Assembly: GCF_900101345.1 (NCBI RefSeq)
Contig: NZ_FMUX01000010.1
Span: forward strand, 37,441-101,440
Length of the DNA stretch: 64,000 bases
From: Desulfoluna spongiiphila
GTDB lineage: Bacteria; Desulfobacterota; Desulfobacteria; Desulfobacterales; Desulfolunaceae
Direction: 5' to 3'
Shown here piece after piece: positions 7,953 through 17,480 of this stretch. Position numbers and translations under genes: made by a program. Within the stretch, counting starts at the first letter, position 1. Every line of letters starts with the position of its first letter. The notes under the pieces are model-generated. The model made no database searches and had not been told where the DNA came from. It worked only from the letters and a program-made list of their open reading frames with translations.

Positions 7953-10778
7953 ATGTCTGACGGCACCATTGTGATCAACGGCAACAGCCACCCCTTCAAA
8001 CCCGGCCAGACCATCCTCGAGGCGGCGGAAGATGCGGGAATTCCCATTCCCACCCTCTGCCATTTAAAAGGCGCCACCCCCACCGGAGCCTGTCGCCTCT
8101 GCGTGGTGGAGGTCGCGGGAGCCAGGAACCTTTTGGCCTCCTGTTCCACTCCGGCAGAGGCCGGAATGGAGATCCAGACCGAATCCCCGACGGTCGTCCG
8201 GTCGCGGAAAATGACCCTTGAACTCCTCCTCTCATCGGGGAACCATGACTGCATCGACGACGGCTCCGTCAAAGACCCCAAGGCCCTTTTCGACGCCAGG
8301 GCCGAGGCCGACGGACACTCCGAGCACCTCTGCCCCTCCTGGGGGGATTGCAAGCTTCAGGAATACGCCCTTGAATACGGGGCCACGGGAACCGCCTACC
8401 CGAAAACCCCGCCCCTTTACCCGCCGGAACTCAAGAACCCGCTGATTATCCGTGATTTTTCCCGGTGCATTCTCTGCGGGCGTTGCGTGCAGGCCTGCAA
8501 CGAGGTTCAGGTCAACGAAGCCATCAGCCATGGTTACCGTGGCGCAGAGAGCAAAATCGTCGCCCTGGGCGACCTGCCCCTGTCCGAATCCTCCTGTGTC
8601 TTCTGCGGGGAGTGCATCCAGGCCTGCCCCACCGGGGCCCTGGTGGAAAAGAAAGCCAAGGGCATCTGGCGGCCCTGGGACGTGGAGACCATCCGCACCA
8701 CCTGCCCCTACTGCGGGGTGGGGTGCCAGCAGACCCTCCATGTCAAGGAGGGAAAAATCGTCAAGGTCACCGGCGACGAAGAGGCCCTTCCCAACAAGGG
8801 CCGCCTCTGCGTGAAAGGGCGTTTCGGCTACGACTTCATCTACTCGGAGGAGCGGCTTAAAACGCCCCTCATACGGGAAGACGGGGAACTCCGGGAGGCC
8901 TCCTGGGACGAAGCCCTGGACCTTGTTGCCGACAAACTCAAAACCATCATCGGCGAAAGCGGTGCCGACGCCGTGGCCGGTGTCAGCTGCGCACGAAGCA
9001 TCAACGAAGACTCCTATCAGATGCAAAAACTCTTCCGGGGGGTGTTCAAGACAAACAACATAGACCATTGCGCCCGCACCTGACATGCCCCCACCGTCGC
9101 CGGTCTGGCGACAAGCTTTGGTTCCGGTGCCATGACCAACTCCTTCGGGGAGTTTGATCGCGCCAAGATGTTCTTCGTCATCGGCTCCAACATGACAGAG
9201 GCCCACCCCGTGGCGTCCACCTTTCTTAAAAACGCCGTTAAAAAAGGGGCAAAGCTCATCGTGGCCGACCCGCGGCGCCACAAACTGGTGGATTACGCGG
9301 ACCTTCACCTTCAGCTCAAGGTGGGCAGCGACATCGCCCTTTTGAACGCCCTGATGCATGTGATCATCGAAGAAGAGCTCTTCGATCCCGCCTTTGTCGC
9401 GGAAAACACCGAAGGGTTCGAGGCCCTGTCTACGGAGGTCTCCAAGGCCACCCCCGAGGCCATGGCCCCCATCTGCGGCATTGAGGCCGATACCATCCGA
9501 CACGCCGCCCGCATGCTCGCCTCGGTGCGCCCGGCCATGCTCTGCTACACCCTGGGCATCACTGAGCACACCTGCGGGAAAAACAACGTCATGTCCGTGG
9601 CCAACCTCCAGATGCTCCTGGGGAACATGGGCGTGGAGTGCGGGGGGGTCAACCCCCTGCGCGGCCAGAACAACGTCCAGGGCGCCTGCGACATGGGCGC
9701 GCTTCCCGGGGTCTTCCACGGGTACCAGAAGGTCACCGATCCTGCGGCCCGTGAAAAGTTCGAGAAAGCCTGGGGCGTCACGGACCTTCCCGCCACCCCG
9801 GGCCTCATGATCCCCCACATGATGGAAGGCCTTGAAGACAAAAAAGTCCGGGCCTTCTGGATCTTCGGAGAAAACCTGGCCAACACCGAGCCGGATATCC
9901 GAAAAGTCGAGCATGAGCTCGCCGCAGCCGAATTTCTCATCTGCCAGGATATCTTCCTCAACGAAACCACCGAGTTCGCCGATGTGGTCCTTCCGGCTGC
10001 CGCCTGGAGCGAGAACGACGGCACCTTCACCAACAGCGAGCGCCGGGTCAGCCGCGTCCGCACCGCCTCCACCCCGCCCGGTGAAGCCCGGCCCAACTGG
10101 TGGATCTTCCGAGAGATCGCCAAGCGCTTCGGCCAGGAGTGGCCGTCGGTGAGCGCCCAGGAGATCTGGGACAACGAGATCGCGGCCCTTGCCCCCAACT
10201 TCAAGGGGATCACCTACAACCGCATCGAAGGCGACGGGCTCCAGTGGCCCTGCCCGGATGCCACCCACCCCGGCACCGCCTTCCTCCACAAAGACGGACG
10301 GTTCACCCACGGCAAAGGGATCTTCAACCCCACGGCCTGGACCCCGCCCGCCGAGGTAACCGACGAGGCCTACCCCTTTGTCCTCAGCACCGGACGGCGG
10401 CTCTACCACTACCACACCCGCACCCAGACCGGCCGATGCGACGGTCTCAACGACCTGTTGGGCGAAGAGACCTGCGACATCTCCCCGGTTGACGCCAGGC
10501 GCCTGGGCATCCGACAGGCAGAGCCCGTCCGGGTCTCCTCCAAGCGCGGAGCCGTCACGGTGAAGGCCCGGATAACCCATGAAATCCCCGAAGGCATGAT
10601 CTGGATGGCCTTCCACTTCCGGGAGGGCAACGCCAACTGGCTCACCAACCCGGCCTACGACCCGGAAACCCTCACCGCCGAATACAAAGCCTGTGCGGTC
10701 CAGGTGGAGAAGGTCACAGCCCCTGTTGAAGGGACGGCCGAAACCACGGAAAGCCTCACGGCCGCGGCCGGTTCCTGA
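7953..10778 (+). CDS. fdhA: formate dehydrogenase alpha subunit, selenocysteine-containing
   Basis: 941 residues if UGA 9081-9083 is read as selenocysteine (residue 377); frames on both sides are in register. Order: [2Fe-2S] domain (residues 1-80, TGACRLC), His/Cys cluster segment (about 80-150), two [4Fe-4S] motifs (CILCGRCVQAC, CVFCGECIQACP), then the Mo/W-bisPGD enzyme from TTCPYCGVGC (about 250) with the NIDHCART-Sec-HAPTV active site, and a C-terminal dinucleotide-binding domain (GRRLYHYHTRTQTGR). It oxidises formate or reduces CO2. The N-terminal clusters are typical of soluble NAD- or ferredoxin-linked forms, but no electron-transfer partner gene is adjacent. ATG 7953 has GGAGG eight bases upstream. 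Terminator at 10801. Confidence 0.95.
9081..9112 (+). promoter_or_regulatory. UGA selenocysteine codon and bacterial SECIS hairpin
   Basis: The UGA at 9081-9083 is followed, after 12 bases, by GTCGCC (9096-9101), loop GGTCT (9102-9106) and GGCGAC (9107-9112), a perfect 6-bp stem. The loop GGUCU and its distance match the E. coli fdhF element bound by SelB. The protein continues in frame with HAPTVAGLATSFGSGAM, the expected formate dehydrogenase sequence. Confidence 0.92.
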
Positions 10779-10800
10779 TCGACAAAGCCATCAAACCAGA

Positions 10801-10837
10801 AAAAACCCTTTGCACGGAGACGTGCAAAGGGTTTTTT
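10801..10837 (+). terminator. rho-independent terminator of fdhA
   Basis: A perfect 16-bp stem, AAAAACCCTTTGCACG (10801-10816) against CGTGCAAAGGGTTTTT (10821-10836), with a GAGA loop and a T-run. It lies 23 bases after the fdhA stop. Confidence 0.9.
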
Positions 10838-10856
10838 GGTTGAAGCGATGCCGCTT

Positions 10857-10964
10857 GCCTCCGGCGGCCCTGCCGGGGGCTAAACTTTTAAAAAGTTTAA
10901 CAAACAGGCTTTAAATACAAATTCGCAACTTGCTTTCGAGGTGGCACACCTCGCCGCCGGAGGC
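10857..10964. repeat. GCCTCC-family repeat, internally deleted copy
   Basis: Both terminal inverted repeats are present (GCCTCCGGCGG at 10857, CCGCCGGAGGC ending 10964), with the AACTTTTAAAAAGTTT hairpin and CGAGGTGGCACACCTCG hairpin. The left arm of the central GCGAATG hairpin is missing, so the copy is 108 instead of 173 bp. It lies just after the fdhA terminator. Confidence 0.85.
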
Positions 10965-10990
10965 AACCCGGTTAAAGGTGCCTTCGTTGA

Positions 10991-11152
10991 CCCTGCCGAG
11001 GGCCAGACTTTTGCCTGATTTATATAAACCGGTTTTAAAAACAGATTCAATTCAACCTGATTCAAAGGCGAATGTGATTTTCCCTGAGGAACGAAGGGGA
11101 AAGCGCATTCGCAACCTGGGGTCCAGGGGATCATTCCCTGGCCGCCGGAGGC
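10991..11152. repeat. GCCTCC-family repeat, second tandem copy
   Basis: It begins with a degraded left end (CCCTGCCGAGGGCC) and holds the complete central hairpin GGCGAATGTG...CGCATTCGC (11067-11112) with the inner arms TTTTCCC/GGGGAAA. It ends in GCCGCCGGAGGC at 11152. The CAAGGTG hairpin is replaced by TCCAGGGGATCATTCCCTGG. It precedes the nqrF stop by about 60 bases and may act as the nqr operon terminator. Confidence 0.8.
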
Positions 11153-11210
11153 AGGCTTTTCCATGCACGTTGGCCATGGCAAGGCAACCGTGCTCCGGGG
11201 CGATTAGGTC

Positions 11211-12431
11211 TTACGAAAATTTATCAAAAAGGATCATCTCCTCTTCCACACCGAGGCTTTCCAGCATGGCAAGGACGGCGTCGATCATGAGGGGAGGCCC
11301 GCAGAGGTAGTACTCGATCTCGGCGGGATCGGGGTGATTTTTGAGGAAATTTTCGTAGACGGCGTTATGGATAAACCCGCGATAGCCGCTCCAGTCGTCT
11401 TCGGGATGGGGGGCGGAGAGGGCCACATGGTAATCAAAATTGGAATAGTCCTCTGTCAGTTGGTTGTATTCATCGTCGTAAAACATCTCCCGCTTGGAAC
11501 GTGCGCCGTACCAGAAACTCATGGTCCGTTTGCAGTCCAGGGTATGCAGCTGGTGGAAAATATGCCCGCGCATGGGGGCCATGCCCGCACCGCCGCCGAT
11601 GAAGCAGAGCTCCCGCTCTGTCTCCTTGACAAAAAACTCCCCGTAGGGCCCGGAAAGGGTCACCTTGTCGCCGGGCTTCAGGTTAAAAAGATAGGTGGTC
11701 CCCACCCCGGGGGGGGCATCGGGTGCGTTGGGCGGGGGCGTGGCAATACGGATGTTGAGCATCACGCGGCGGTTGTCCGAGGGAGGATTGGCCATGGAGT
11801 AGGCCCTGAAGGAGTTCTCCTCATTCTTATGGGAAAGGGACCACAGGTTCTGGGCATCCCAGTCTTCCCGGTACTCCTCGGCGATGTCGAAATCGGTAAA
11901 TCGGATGTCGTAGGGGGGAATATCGATCTGGACATAGGAACCGGCCTTGAACTCCATGACCTTGCCGTCGTCCAGGTCGATGATGAGTTCCTTGATAAAG
12001 GTGGAGACGTTGTCGTTGGAGACCACGGTGCCGTCGTATTTGCAGATACTGAAGATCTCGTCGGGCACATGGATCTCCATGTCATCCTTCACCTTGAGCT
12101 GACAGGCCATGCGGACGCTTGCCATGCGTTCCTTGCGTGAGACGTGGCTGAGTTCCGTGGGTAAAATATCCCCTCCCCCCTTGCTCACCACGCATTTGCA
12201 CATCCCGCAGGACCCGCTGCCCCCACAGGCGGACGGCAGCAACACCCCGCGCCCCAGAAGGGCCGAGAGCAAAGTGGGGGTACCCTCCACCCGAATGGGG
12301 TTGCCGGTATCCTCGTTGATGATGATGGTCCGCTCCCCCTGAATCGTGACGAAGCGCTCCACGATGATCAACAGGATCACCAGAAAAAGAATGATGCCCA
12401 CAAACACGCACAAGCTGACCAGGTAAATCAA
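11211..12431 (-). CDS. nqrF: Na+-translocating NADH:quinone reductase subunit F
   Basis: 406 residues, the usual length. An N-terminal membrane anchor (residues 3-24) is followed by a [2Fe-2S] ferredoxin domain (CGGSGSCGMCKC and a fourth Cys in MACQL), then a ferredoxin-NADP reductase-type module with the flavin motif RAYSMANPP, nucleotide motif GGGAGMAPMRG and CGPPLMIDAVL near the end. It takes electrons from NADH through FAD and the [2Fe-2S] centre. Last gene of nqrABCDEF; nqrE ends 17 bases before its start. Confidence 0.97.
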   Translation of the reverse strand: MIYLVSLCVFVGIILFLVILLIIVERFVTIQGERTIIINEDTGNPIRVEGTPTLLSALLGRGVLLPSACGGSGSCGMCKCVVSKGGGDILPTELSHVSRKERMASVRMACQLKVKDDMEIHVPDEIFSICKYDGTVVSNDNVSTFIKELIIDLDDGKVMEFKAGSYVQIDIPPYDIRFTDFDIAEEYREDWDAQNLWSLSHKNEENSFRAYSMANPPSDNRRVMLNIRIATPPPNAPDAPPGVGTTYLFNLKPGDKVTLSGPYGEFFVKETERELCFIGGGAGMAPMRGHIFHQLHTLDCKRTMSFWYGARSKREMFYDDEYNQLTEDYSNFDYHVALSAPHPEDDWSGYRGFIHNAVYENFLKNHPDPAEIEYYLCGPPLMIDAVLAMLESLGVEEEMILFDKFS

Positions 12432-12447
12432 GGGTGCCTCCTTGCGT

Positions 12448-13056
12448 TTACGTCCCCATCCCCGAAAAGATCATAAAACTCATGGCCATGAGGCCGCTGA
12501 CGATCATGGTGATGCCGAACCCCTTGAGCCCGTGGGGCACATGGGCATAGCGCATCTTCACGCGAATGGCGGCCATGGTGATGATGGCCACCATCCAGCC
12601 GGTGCCGGACCCGAAGCCAAACACCACGGACTCCGTGAAGGTGTAATGCCTCTCCACCATAAACAGGGAGGTGCCCAGGATGGCGCAGTTCACGGCAATA
12701 AGGGGTAGAAACACGCCCAGGTTGGTGTAGAGGGTCGGCGAATACCGATCGATGATCATCTCCACCACCTGCACCATGGCGGCGATGGTGGCGATAAAAG
12801 TGATGTACTTCAAAAAATTGAGATCCACCTCGGGCAGGCCTGCCCAGGACAGGGCTCCGGGGGCCAGGAGCAGGTGGTAGATCAACCAGTTGGCAGGCGA
12901 GGTGATGGTCAGCACGAACACCACGGCAAGCCCCAGCCCCACCGCCGTGCGCAAGGTCTTGGAGACCGCCACAAAGGAGCACATCCCCAGGAAGTAGGCC
13001 AGCAGGATGTTGCCCACGAACACCGAGTTGAAAAACAGATCGAATAAGTCGCCCAT
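12448..13056 (-). CDS. nqrE: Na+-translocating NADH:quinone reductase subunit E
   Basis: 202 residues with six membrane spans. It carries the family signatures [19 protein letters not shown] near the N-terminus and [17 protein letters not shown] in the middle, each with a Cys that in the family helps hold an intramembrane Fe site between NqrD and NqrE. It starts three bases after the nqrD stop with GGAGG-like sequence (ACTAAAGGATG). The homologue RnfA is similar, but the surrounding A, B, C and F genes make this Nqr. Confidence 0.96.
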   Translation of the reverse strand: MGDLFDLFFNSVFVGNILLAYFLGMCSFVAVSKTLRTAVGLGLAVVFVLTITSPANWLIYHLLLAPGALSWAGLPEVDLNFLKYITFIATIAAMVQVVEMIIDRYSPTLYTNLGVFLPLIAVNCAILGTSLFMVERHYTFTESVVFGFGSGTGWMVAIITMAAIRVKMRYAHVPHGLKGFGITMIVSGLMAMSFMIFSGMGT

Positions 13057-13059
13057 CCT

Positions 13060-13683
13060 TTAGTCCTCCTCCTCCGGCATGCCACCCTGGATCCAGACCA
13101 GGAGACCGATGACGATAAACGCGCCCGGTGCCAGGGTCATGAGGCCCATGTTCATGAACCCTGCATCGTACAAGGCCTGGGGCACCACGGAGACGCCGAA
13201 GATCTTGCCGGCCCCTAAGAACTCCCGGAGAAAGGCCACCCCCACAAGCACAAGGGCGTAGCCCAGGCCGTTGCCCAGGCCGTCGGCCACGGCAAGGGGC
13301 GGAGGATTGGCCATGGCAAAGGATTCGGCGCGGCCCATGATGATGCAGTTGGTGATGATAAGCCCCACAAAAATAGAGAGCTGCTTGCTGATGTCGTAGA
13401 GGTAGGCTTTCAGGATCTCATCGGCCACCACCACCAGGGAGGCGATGACGGTAAGCTCCACGATCATGCGGATGTTGCGGGGAATCTGGTTGCGAAGGAT
13501 GGAGATGATCAGGTTTGAAAAGGTCAGCACCGCTGTCAGGGCAAGGGCCATGACCAGGGCGGTTTTCATCTGGACCGTCACGGCAAGGGCCGAGCAGATC
13601 CCCAGGATCTGACGGGAAATGGGGTTGTCTTCCCAGAGGGCCGCCTTAAACGTTCGAAACAGTCGGGTTCGGGTAAAGCCCAT
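13060..13683 (-). CDS. nqrD: Na+-translocating NADH:quinone reductase subunit D
   Basis: 207 residues, six membrane spans. Signatures are LGICSALAVTVQMKTAL and GLIITNCIIMGRAESFAM, with Cys residues facing those of NqrE. ATG 13683 has GGAG five bases upstream; an in-frame GTG at 13689 overlaps the nqrC stop but has no room for a ribosome site. It is paired with NqrE as the inverted-topology membrane core. Confidence 0.96.
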   Translation of the reverse strand: MGFTRTRLFRTFKAALWEDNPISRQILGICSALAVTVQMKTALVMALALTAVLTFSNLIISILRNQIPRNIRMIVELTVIASLVVVADEILKAYLYDISKQLSIFVGLIITNCIIMGRAESFAMANPPPLAVADGLGNGLGYALVLVGVAFLREFLGAGKIFGVSVVPQALYDAGFMNMGLMTLAPGAFIVIGLLVWIQGGMPEEED

Positions 13684-13685
13684 GA

Positions 13686-14402
13686 TCACTCCAGGGGTTT
13701 CAGGTTATCCAGGTGTTTTTTTATGAGGTTCTGGCGAAACCTCAGGGAAATTCTCTCGTAGGTGGCAAGGTTGGTGGCCAGCCCCTCGCTGAGGTAGCGC
13801 CCGGTGAGGGTGGCCCCGCTGATGCCGTCCACCTCATTGTCCAGGTCTCCCAGGGCCTTGCCCTTGGCAATTTTGATGGCGGCGAATTCACCGGATTTTC
13901 CCACGATCTTTTTGCCCACAAAGTTCTTCTGGAACCAGTCGCTTTCGATTTCGCCCCCCAGGCCGGGTGTCTCCTGGTGGGAGTAGACGGTGAATCCCTT
14001 GATGGTGCTGCCGTCGGCTTCGATGGCCATGTAGCCCTTGATGCGCCCCCAGAGGCCCCGGGAATCCACGGGCAGGATGTAAGAGACGATCTCCCCGTCA
14101 TCCAGGGTCAGGTACAGGGGCAGCCGCTGCTCACCGCCCTCGGTGGGTTCGGGGTAGAGCTCTCCGTCGCTTCCGGCCCACACCTGGAAGATGTGGGCCT
14201 TGAACAACCCTTCGATCTCCGCAGGAGTCGCCTTTGCTGGATCATAGTCAATGGACGCCGCTTTGAGGATATTCTTCTGGCGGTCGAGGCGCATGTTGAC
14301 CTGCTGCCTTGCTTTGAGCCCCGTGGACGCCGCCGTGATGCAGAGGCAGCAGACCAAGGCAACAACCAGGGCAAAACCGATGGCCTGTTTCGTATCAGAC
14401 AT
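13686..14402 (-). CDS. nqrC: Na+-translocating NADH:quinone reductase subunit C
   Basis: 238 residues. A single N-terminal membrane span (about residues 8-28) is followed by a periplasmic FMN-binding domain with the flavinylation motif SGATLT near residue 205, the site to which ApbE attaches FMN through the last Thr. QETPGLGGEIE also matches the family. ATG 14402 overlaps the nqrB stop by eight bases. The nearby apbE gene supplies the flavin transferase. Confidence 0.95.
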   Translation of the reverse strand: MSDTKQAIGFALVVALVCCLCITAASTGLKARQQVNMRLDRQKNILKAASIDYDPAKATPAEIEGLFKAHIFQVWAGSDGELYPEPTEGGEQRLPLYLTLDDGEIVSYILPVDSRGLWGRIKGYMAIEADGSTIKGFTVYSHQETPGLGGEIESDWFQKNFVGKKIVGKSGEFAAIKIAKGKALGDLDNEVDGISGATLTGRYLSEGLATNLATYERISLRFRQNLIKKHLDNLKPLE

Positions 14403-15558
14403 TGGGCACCCGTTTTCCTGTCCGGAGTTTGATTTCAAGGATCTCCAGCATGGGAGAGAAAAGGTTCATAAACAGGATGGCCAGCATCACCCCTTCGGCA
14501 TAGGCCAGGTTATAGGCCCTGACGATGACCGTGAGGACCCCGATGAAAAACCCGTAGACCCACCGGGCGCCATCGGTGCCGGGGGCAGACACCGGATCGG
14601 TGGCCATAAAGGTAATCCCGAAGGCAAAGCCCCCCATGATCAGGTGATTGACGGGGTTGATCCAGTGCCAGGGGGAAAGCTCCGAGGAGAGAAACACCAC
14701 GGCCGAGCCCATGGCGCACACCCCCAGAACCCCGCCCACGATGATGCGGAAACTCGCCACCCCCACCATGCAGAGAAACACAGCGCTGATGAGGCACAGA
14801 AGAGCCGAGGTCTCCCCCACGCTCCCCGGGATCTGTCCGGAAAACATGGTCCAGAAGGTATACCCGTTTCGAACAAGGGCTTCGGGTACCGCCTCCCCTT
14901 TGGCCCCTAAGGCCAGGGAGAGGGGCGTGGCCGCGGTGACGGCATCCACGGCCTTGGTGGCCACCCACACGTTGTCCCCGCTCATGGACACCGGGTAGGA
15001 GAAAAAGAGAAAGGCCCGGGCGGTGAGGGCCGGGTTCAGGATGTTGCGCCCGGTGCCCCCGAACACCTCTTTTCCAACCACCACCCCGAAGGAGATCCCG
15101 GCGGCCACCTGCCAGAGGGGCACACTGGGGGGCAGGGTCAACGGAAACAAAAGGCCGGTCACAAGAAAGCCCTCGCTGATCTTGTGGCCCCTGACCACGG
15201 CAAAAATCCCCTCCCAGGTAAGGCCCACCCCATAGGAGACCACCAGCATGGGAACAAACGCTTCAGAGCCGCGGTAGAGGGCATGGCCCCAGGTGGGGTC
15301 GACCCCTTCGGCCACAAGGGCCATGGTGCCGGTGTTGATCATCCCGAAGAGGGTCTGGGGAATAAGGGCCACGATCACCAGGGACATGAACCGTTTCAAG
15401 TCCAGGCTGTCCCGGACTGCCGGCATGCGCACGGTGGCCTCGCCGGGCACAAAAAAAATGGTGCGGATCGCATCGTAGACGGGATGCAGGGCCTGGAGTT
15501 TCGTCCCCTCCTGAAAATAGGTGCCCAGGCGATCCAGGGCGTTTTTGACGTTTTTCAT
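14395..15558 (-). CDS. nqrB: Na+-translocating NADH:quinone reductase subunit B
   Basis: 387 residues with about ten membrane spans. The covalent FMN site reads VDAVTAATPL (about residue 210), the counterpart of the family motif ending in the flavinylated Thr. LNPALTARAFLFFSYP and the C-terminal GVMLAILFMNLFSPMLE are typical. The subunit carries riboflavin and the quinone site in the family. Its start lies right after the nqrA stop (TAGCATG). Confidence 0.96.
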   Translation of the reverse strand: MKNVKNALDRLGTYFQEGTKLQALHPVYDAIRTIFFVPGEATVRMPAVRDSLDLKRFMSLVIVALIPQTLFGMINTGTMALVAEGVDPTWGHALYRGSEAFVPMLVVSYGVGLTWEGIFAVVRGHKISEGFLVTGLLFPLTLPPSVPLWQVAAGISFGVVVGKEVFGGTGRNILNPALTARAFLFFSYPVSMSGDNVWVATKAVDAVTAATPLSLALGAKGEAVPEALVRNGYTFWTMFSGQIPGSVGETSALLCLISAVFLCMVGVASFRIIVGGVLGVCAMGSAVVFLSSELSPWHWINPVNHLIMGGFAFGITFMATDPVSAPGTDGARWVYGFFIGVLTVIVRAYNLAYAEGVMLAILFMNLFSPMLEILEIKLRTGKRVPNV

Positions 15559-15559
15559 G

Positions 15560-16897
15560 CTATCCGTCTCGCTCCTTCCGGTACTGGGCCTTGGCGGTTT
15601 TCAGGGTATCGAGCAGTTCGATTTTCGACGGGCAGACATAGCTGCAGAGTCCGCACTCAATGCAATCCAGGAGCCCGTGGGCCAGGGCCTCCTCCACCTC
15701 TCCGGCCACCATGCACTTCATGGTGTACTGGGGCAGAATCGCCACCGGACAGACCTGGGCGCACCGGCCGCAGTTGATGCAGGGACGTCCCTCCCCATGC
15801 ATGCCGCAATCCAGGTTCAGTGGCTTTTTGTTGAACACGGACAAAAAGGTGCGGGACTGACTGGGCCGTGTGTACCCGGCCCGGAGAAACCCGAACAGGT
15901 CCTCCTCATCCCCCACGGGCAACAGGGTCAAGCCCTTGTCGAAGAAGTTCATGTAGCCCGTGGCCGGAAGAAACAGCCCGGAAAAAGGGGAGCCCCCGAT
16001 GCGCCGACGCCGCTTTTCCTGGGGATCCAGGGAGGAGACAGGGGCACCGACACGGGTGCGGACGTGCCCGCACACGGTGGCACCGTTGCCCCCCACCGCC
16101 ATGACCCGTTTGGGGTAGAAGCATCCCTCGGTGACAAACCGGGCCAGGGCCACAAGGTCCTGGCCTTCGATGTACCAGCTGCGGTTCTCCGAGGGCTCTT
16201 TGCGGATGTGGTAGAGGTAGTGGCCGGGATCACCGGCAGGGTAGCCCCCCCGGATATGTGCGGTGACGGTTTTTAAAATGGGTTCGGAGAGCTCGCCGGT
16301 ATGGGCCGGGGTGATGACATGCACCGACGGACAGAACTGCTTAAGGATGGCCAGGCCGTTTTGAAAGGCCATCTCTTCCCCTTCCAGGGCCAGGGCGGGC
16401 AAGGCCAGGTGCCCCCCGGCCCAGCCCAAGGTGACGATGATATGGGCGGGACGGCTTGCGGGATCGGGGTGATCCCGAAAGGGAAGCTCCCGAAGCAGGG
16501 GCCAAACCCCTCCTTTAAGGAGCATGTGACGAAGGGTGTCCGGGTCCGTGGCGGCGATCCGGTTGGGCGAAACAGGCTCGAAGCGCTCCCAGCGCTCCTC
16601 CTCATCCAGGGTGATCACCACCTCGTCAATGCGTCGACGCGGCCCGTAGACAATGCGTTCCACCACCCCGCCCCCCGGGCTCGGGTAGGTGACCACGGGG
16701 TTTCGCTTGTCTTCGAACAAGGGAGCGCCCCCGTTGACGGCATCGCCCTCTTTCACCAGAAGGCGCGGCTTGACATGGGGGATCCATCCCGGCATCAACG
16801 CCACCGTGGTCGGAACCGGGGATTCTGCCACACACTCGGCCACCTGCCCGGAGGTGTTGAGAGAAAAACCGTTCGTTAGGGTCAGGGTTTTCATCAT
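15560..16897 (-). CDS. nqrA: NADH:quinone reductase subunit A with two intact [4Fe-4S] motifs
   Basis: 445 residues. The N-terminal 350 match NqrA: a barrel-sandwich segment around KEGDAVNGGAPLFEDKRNP, GGVWPLLRELPFRDHP, and SWYIEGQDLVALARFVTEG. The C-terminus is unusual: CINCGRCAQVCP (373-384) and CIECGLCSYVCP (412-423) are complete cluster-binding motifs as in RnfC, whereas Vibrio-type NqrA retains only a remnant (CTFVCPGK). The subunit may carry clusters and act between NqrF and quinone or ferredoxin. First gene of the operon; the ribosome site is weak. Two consecutive ATGs make the start uncertain by one codon. Confidence 0.92.
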   Translation of the reverse strand: MMKTLTLTNGFSLNTSGQVAECVAESPVPTTVALMPGWIPHVKPRLLVKEGDAVNGGAPLFEDKRNPVVTYPSPGGGVVERIVYGPRRRIDEVVITLDEEERWERFEPVSPNRIAATDPDTLRHMLLKGGVWPLLRELPFRDHPDPASRPAHIIVTLGWAGGHLALPALALEGEEMAFQNGLAILKQFCPSVHVITPAHTGELSEPILKTVTAHIRGGYPAGDPGHYLYHIRKEPSENRSWYIEGQDLVALARFVTEGCFYPKRVMAVGGNGATVCGHVRTRVGAPVSSLDPQEKRRRRIGGSPFSGLFLPATGYMNFFDKGLTLLPVGDEEDLFGFLRAGYTRPSQSRTFLSVFNKKPLNLDCGMHGEGRPCINCGRCAQVCPVAILPQYTMKCMVAGEVEEALAHGLLDCIECGLCSYVCPSKIELLDTLKTAKAQYRKERDG

Positions 16898-17133
16898 CGA
16901 GACACAGCTTTCGGGAATGCGGCGCCTTTCTCCGGGGCATCAAGGGGAAGACGCGTTGGTTAGGGGCATGGGAACCATGAAGATATCGCTTAAAGTCAGC
17001 CCGGTGAGGGGCTGTTGACGGCACACGCGTTTTTGATGGGTTCAAGGGGTGCGACGGGCAATGGAGAAGAGGCAAAAACGGTAGAATAAACGGTTGCCCA
17101 TGGCATGGGACAGACCCACATCGTGTCTGACAG

Positions 17134-17161
17134 AGTACACCAGGCAAAAACAATGTGTCAA
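17134..17161 (-). promoter_or_regulatory. candidate nqr operon promoter
   Basis: On the minus strand TTGACA (17161-17156) and TGTACT (17139-17134) are 16 bases apart, leaving a leader of about 230 bases before nqrA. The -35 box is perfect; the -10 box matches 4 of 6. It lies between the repeat at 17243-17415 and nqrA, so nqr could be transcribed independently of apbE. Confidence 0.45.
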
Positions 17162-17242
17162 CCAAAGGAACCAAATCAAACCAGATGGTGGGGCTCCTTC
17201 TGAATAAAGCCTTCCATGGTCAGAGTGTAAGGATTCAGTTTA

Positions 17243-17415
17243 TGCCTCCGGCGGCCCTGCCGGGGGCTAAACTTTTAAAAAGTTTAACAAACAGGCCGTA
17301 AAAAAACTGCTTGAATGAATTTCGTTTTATAGGCGGATGTGATTTGACCCGGGGGACGAGGGCGAAAGCGAAGCGACAAACAGCTTTCAAGGTGGCTCAC
17401 CTCGCCTCCGGAGGC
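17243..17415. repeat. GCCTCC-family repeat, full-length 173-bp copy
   Basis: Left end GCCTCCGGCGG at 17243 and right end CCTCCGGAGGC at 17415. Order: GCCCTGCCGGGGGC, the AAACTTTTAAAAAGTTT hairpin, linker, GGCGGATGTG arm, a GC-rich loop with a partly decayed right arm, CTTTCAAGGTGGCTCACC, right end. Outside the right end are further conserved bases ending in ATAGAAGGC. It separates apbE from nqrA. Confidence 0.9.
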
Positions 17416-17480
17416 AGGCTTTTTCCCGCCACGTTGAGCATAGAAGGCATCGCTTTTGCCTGTTTCCTTTTGTCCCGCTC

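Noticed and set aside
8232..10616. 794-codon open frame antisense to fdhA
   Set aside because: It exists because the GC-rich fdhA coding strand lacks stops in the opposite frame. It has no ribosome site or family features, and fdhA is certain.
11211..16897. Rnf complex
   Set aside because: The E, D, C and B subunits resemble Rnf A, E, G and D, and the A subunit has RnfC-like clusters. The NqrF-type FAD/[2Fe-2S] subunit, the NqrA-type N-terminus and gene order A-B-C-D-E-F show it is Nqr.
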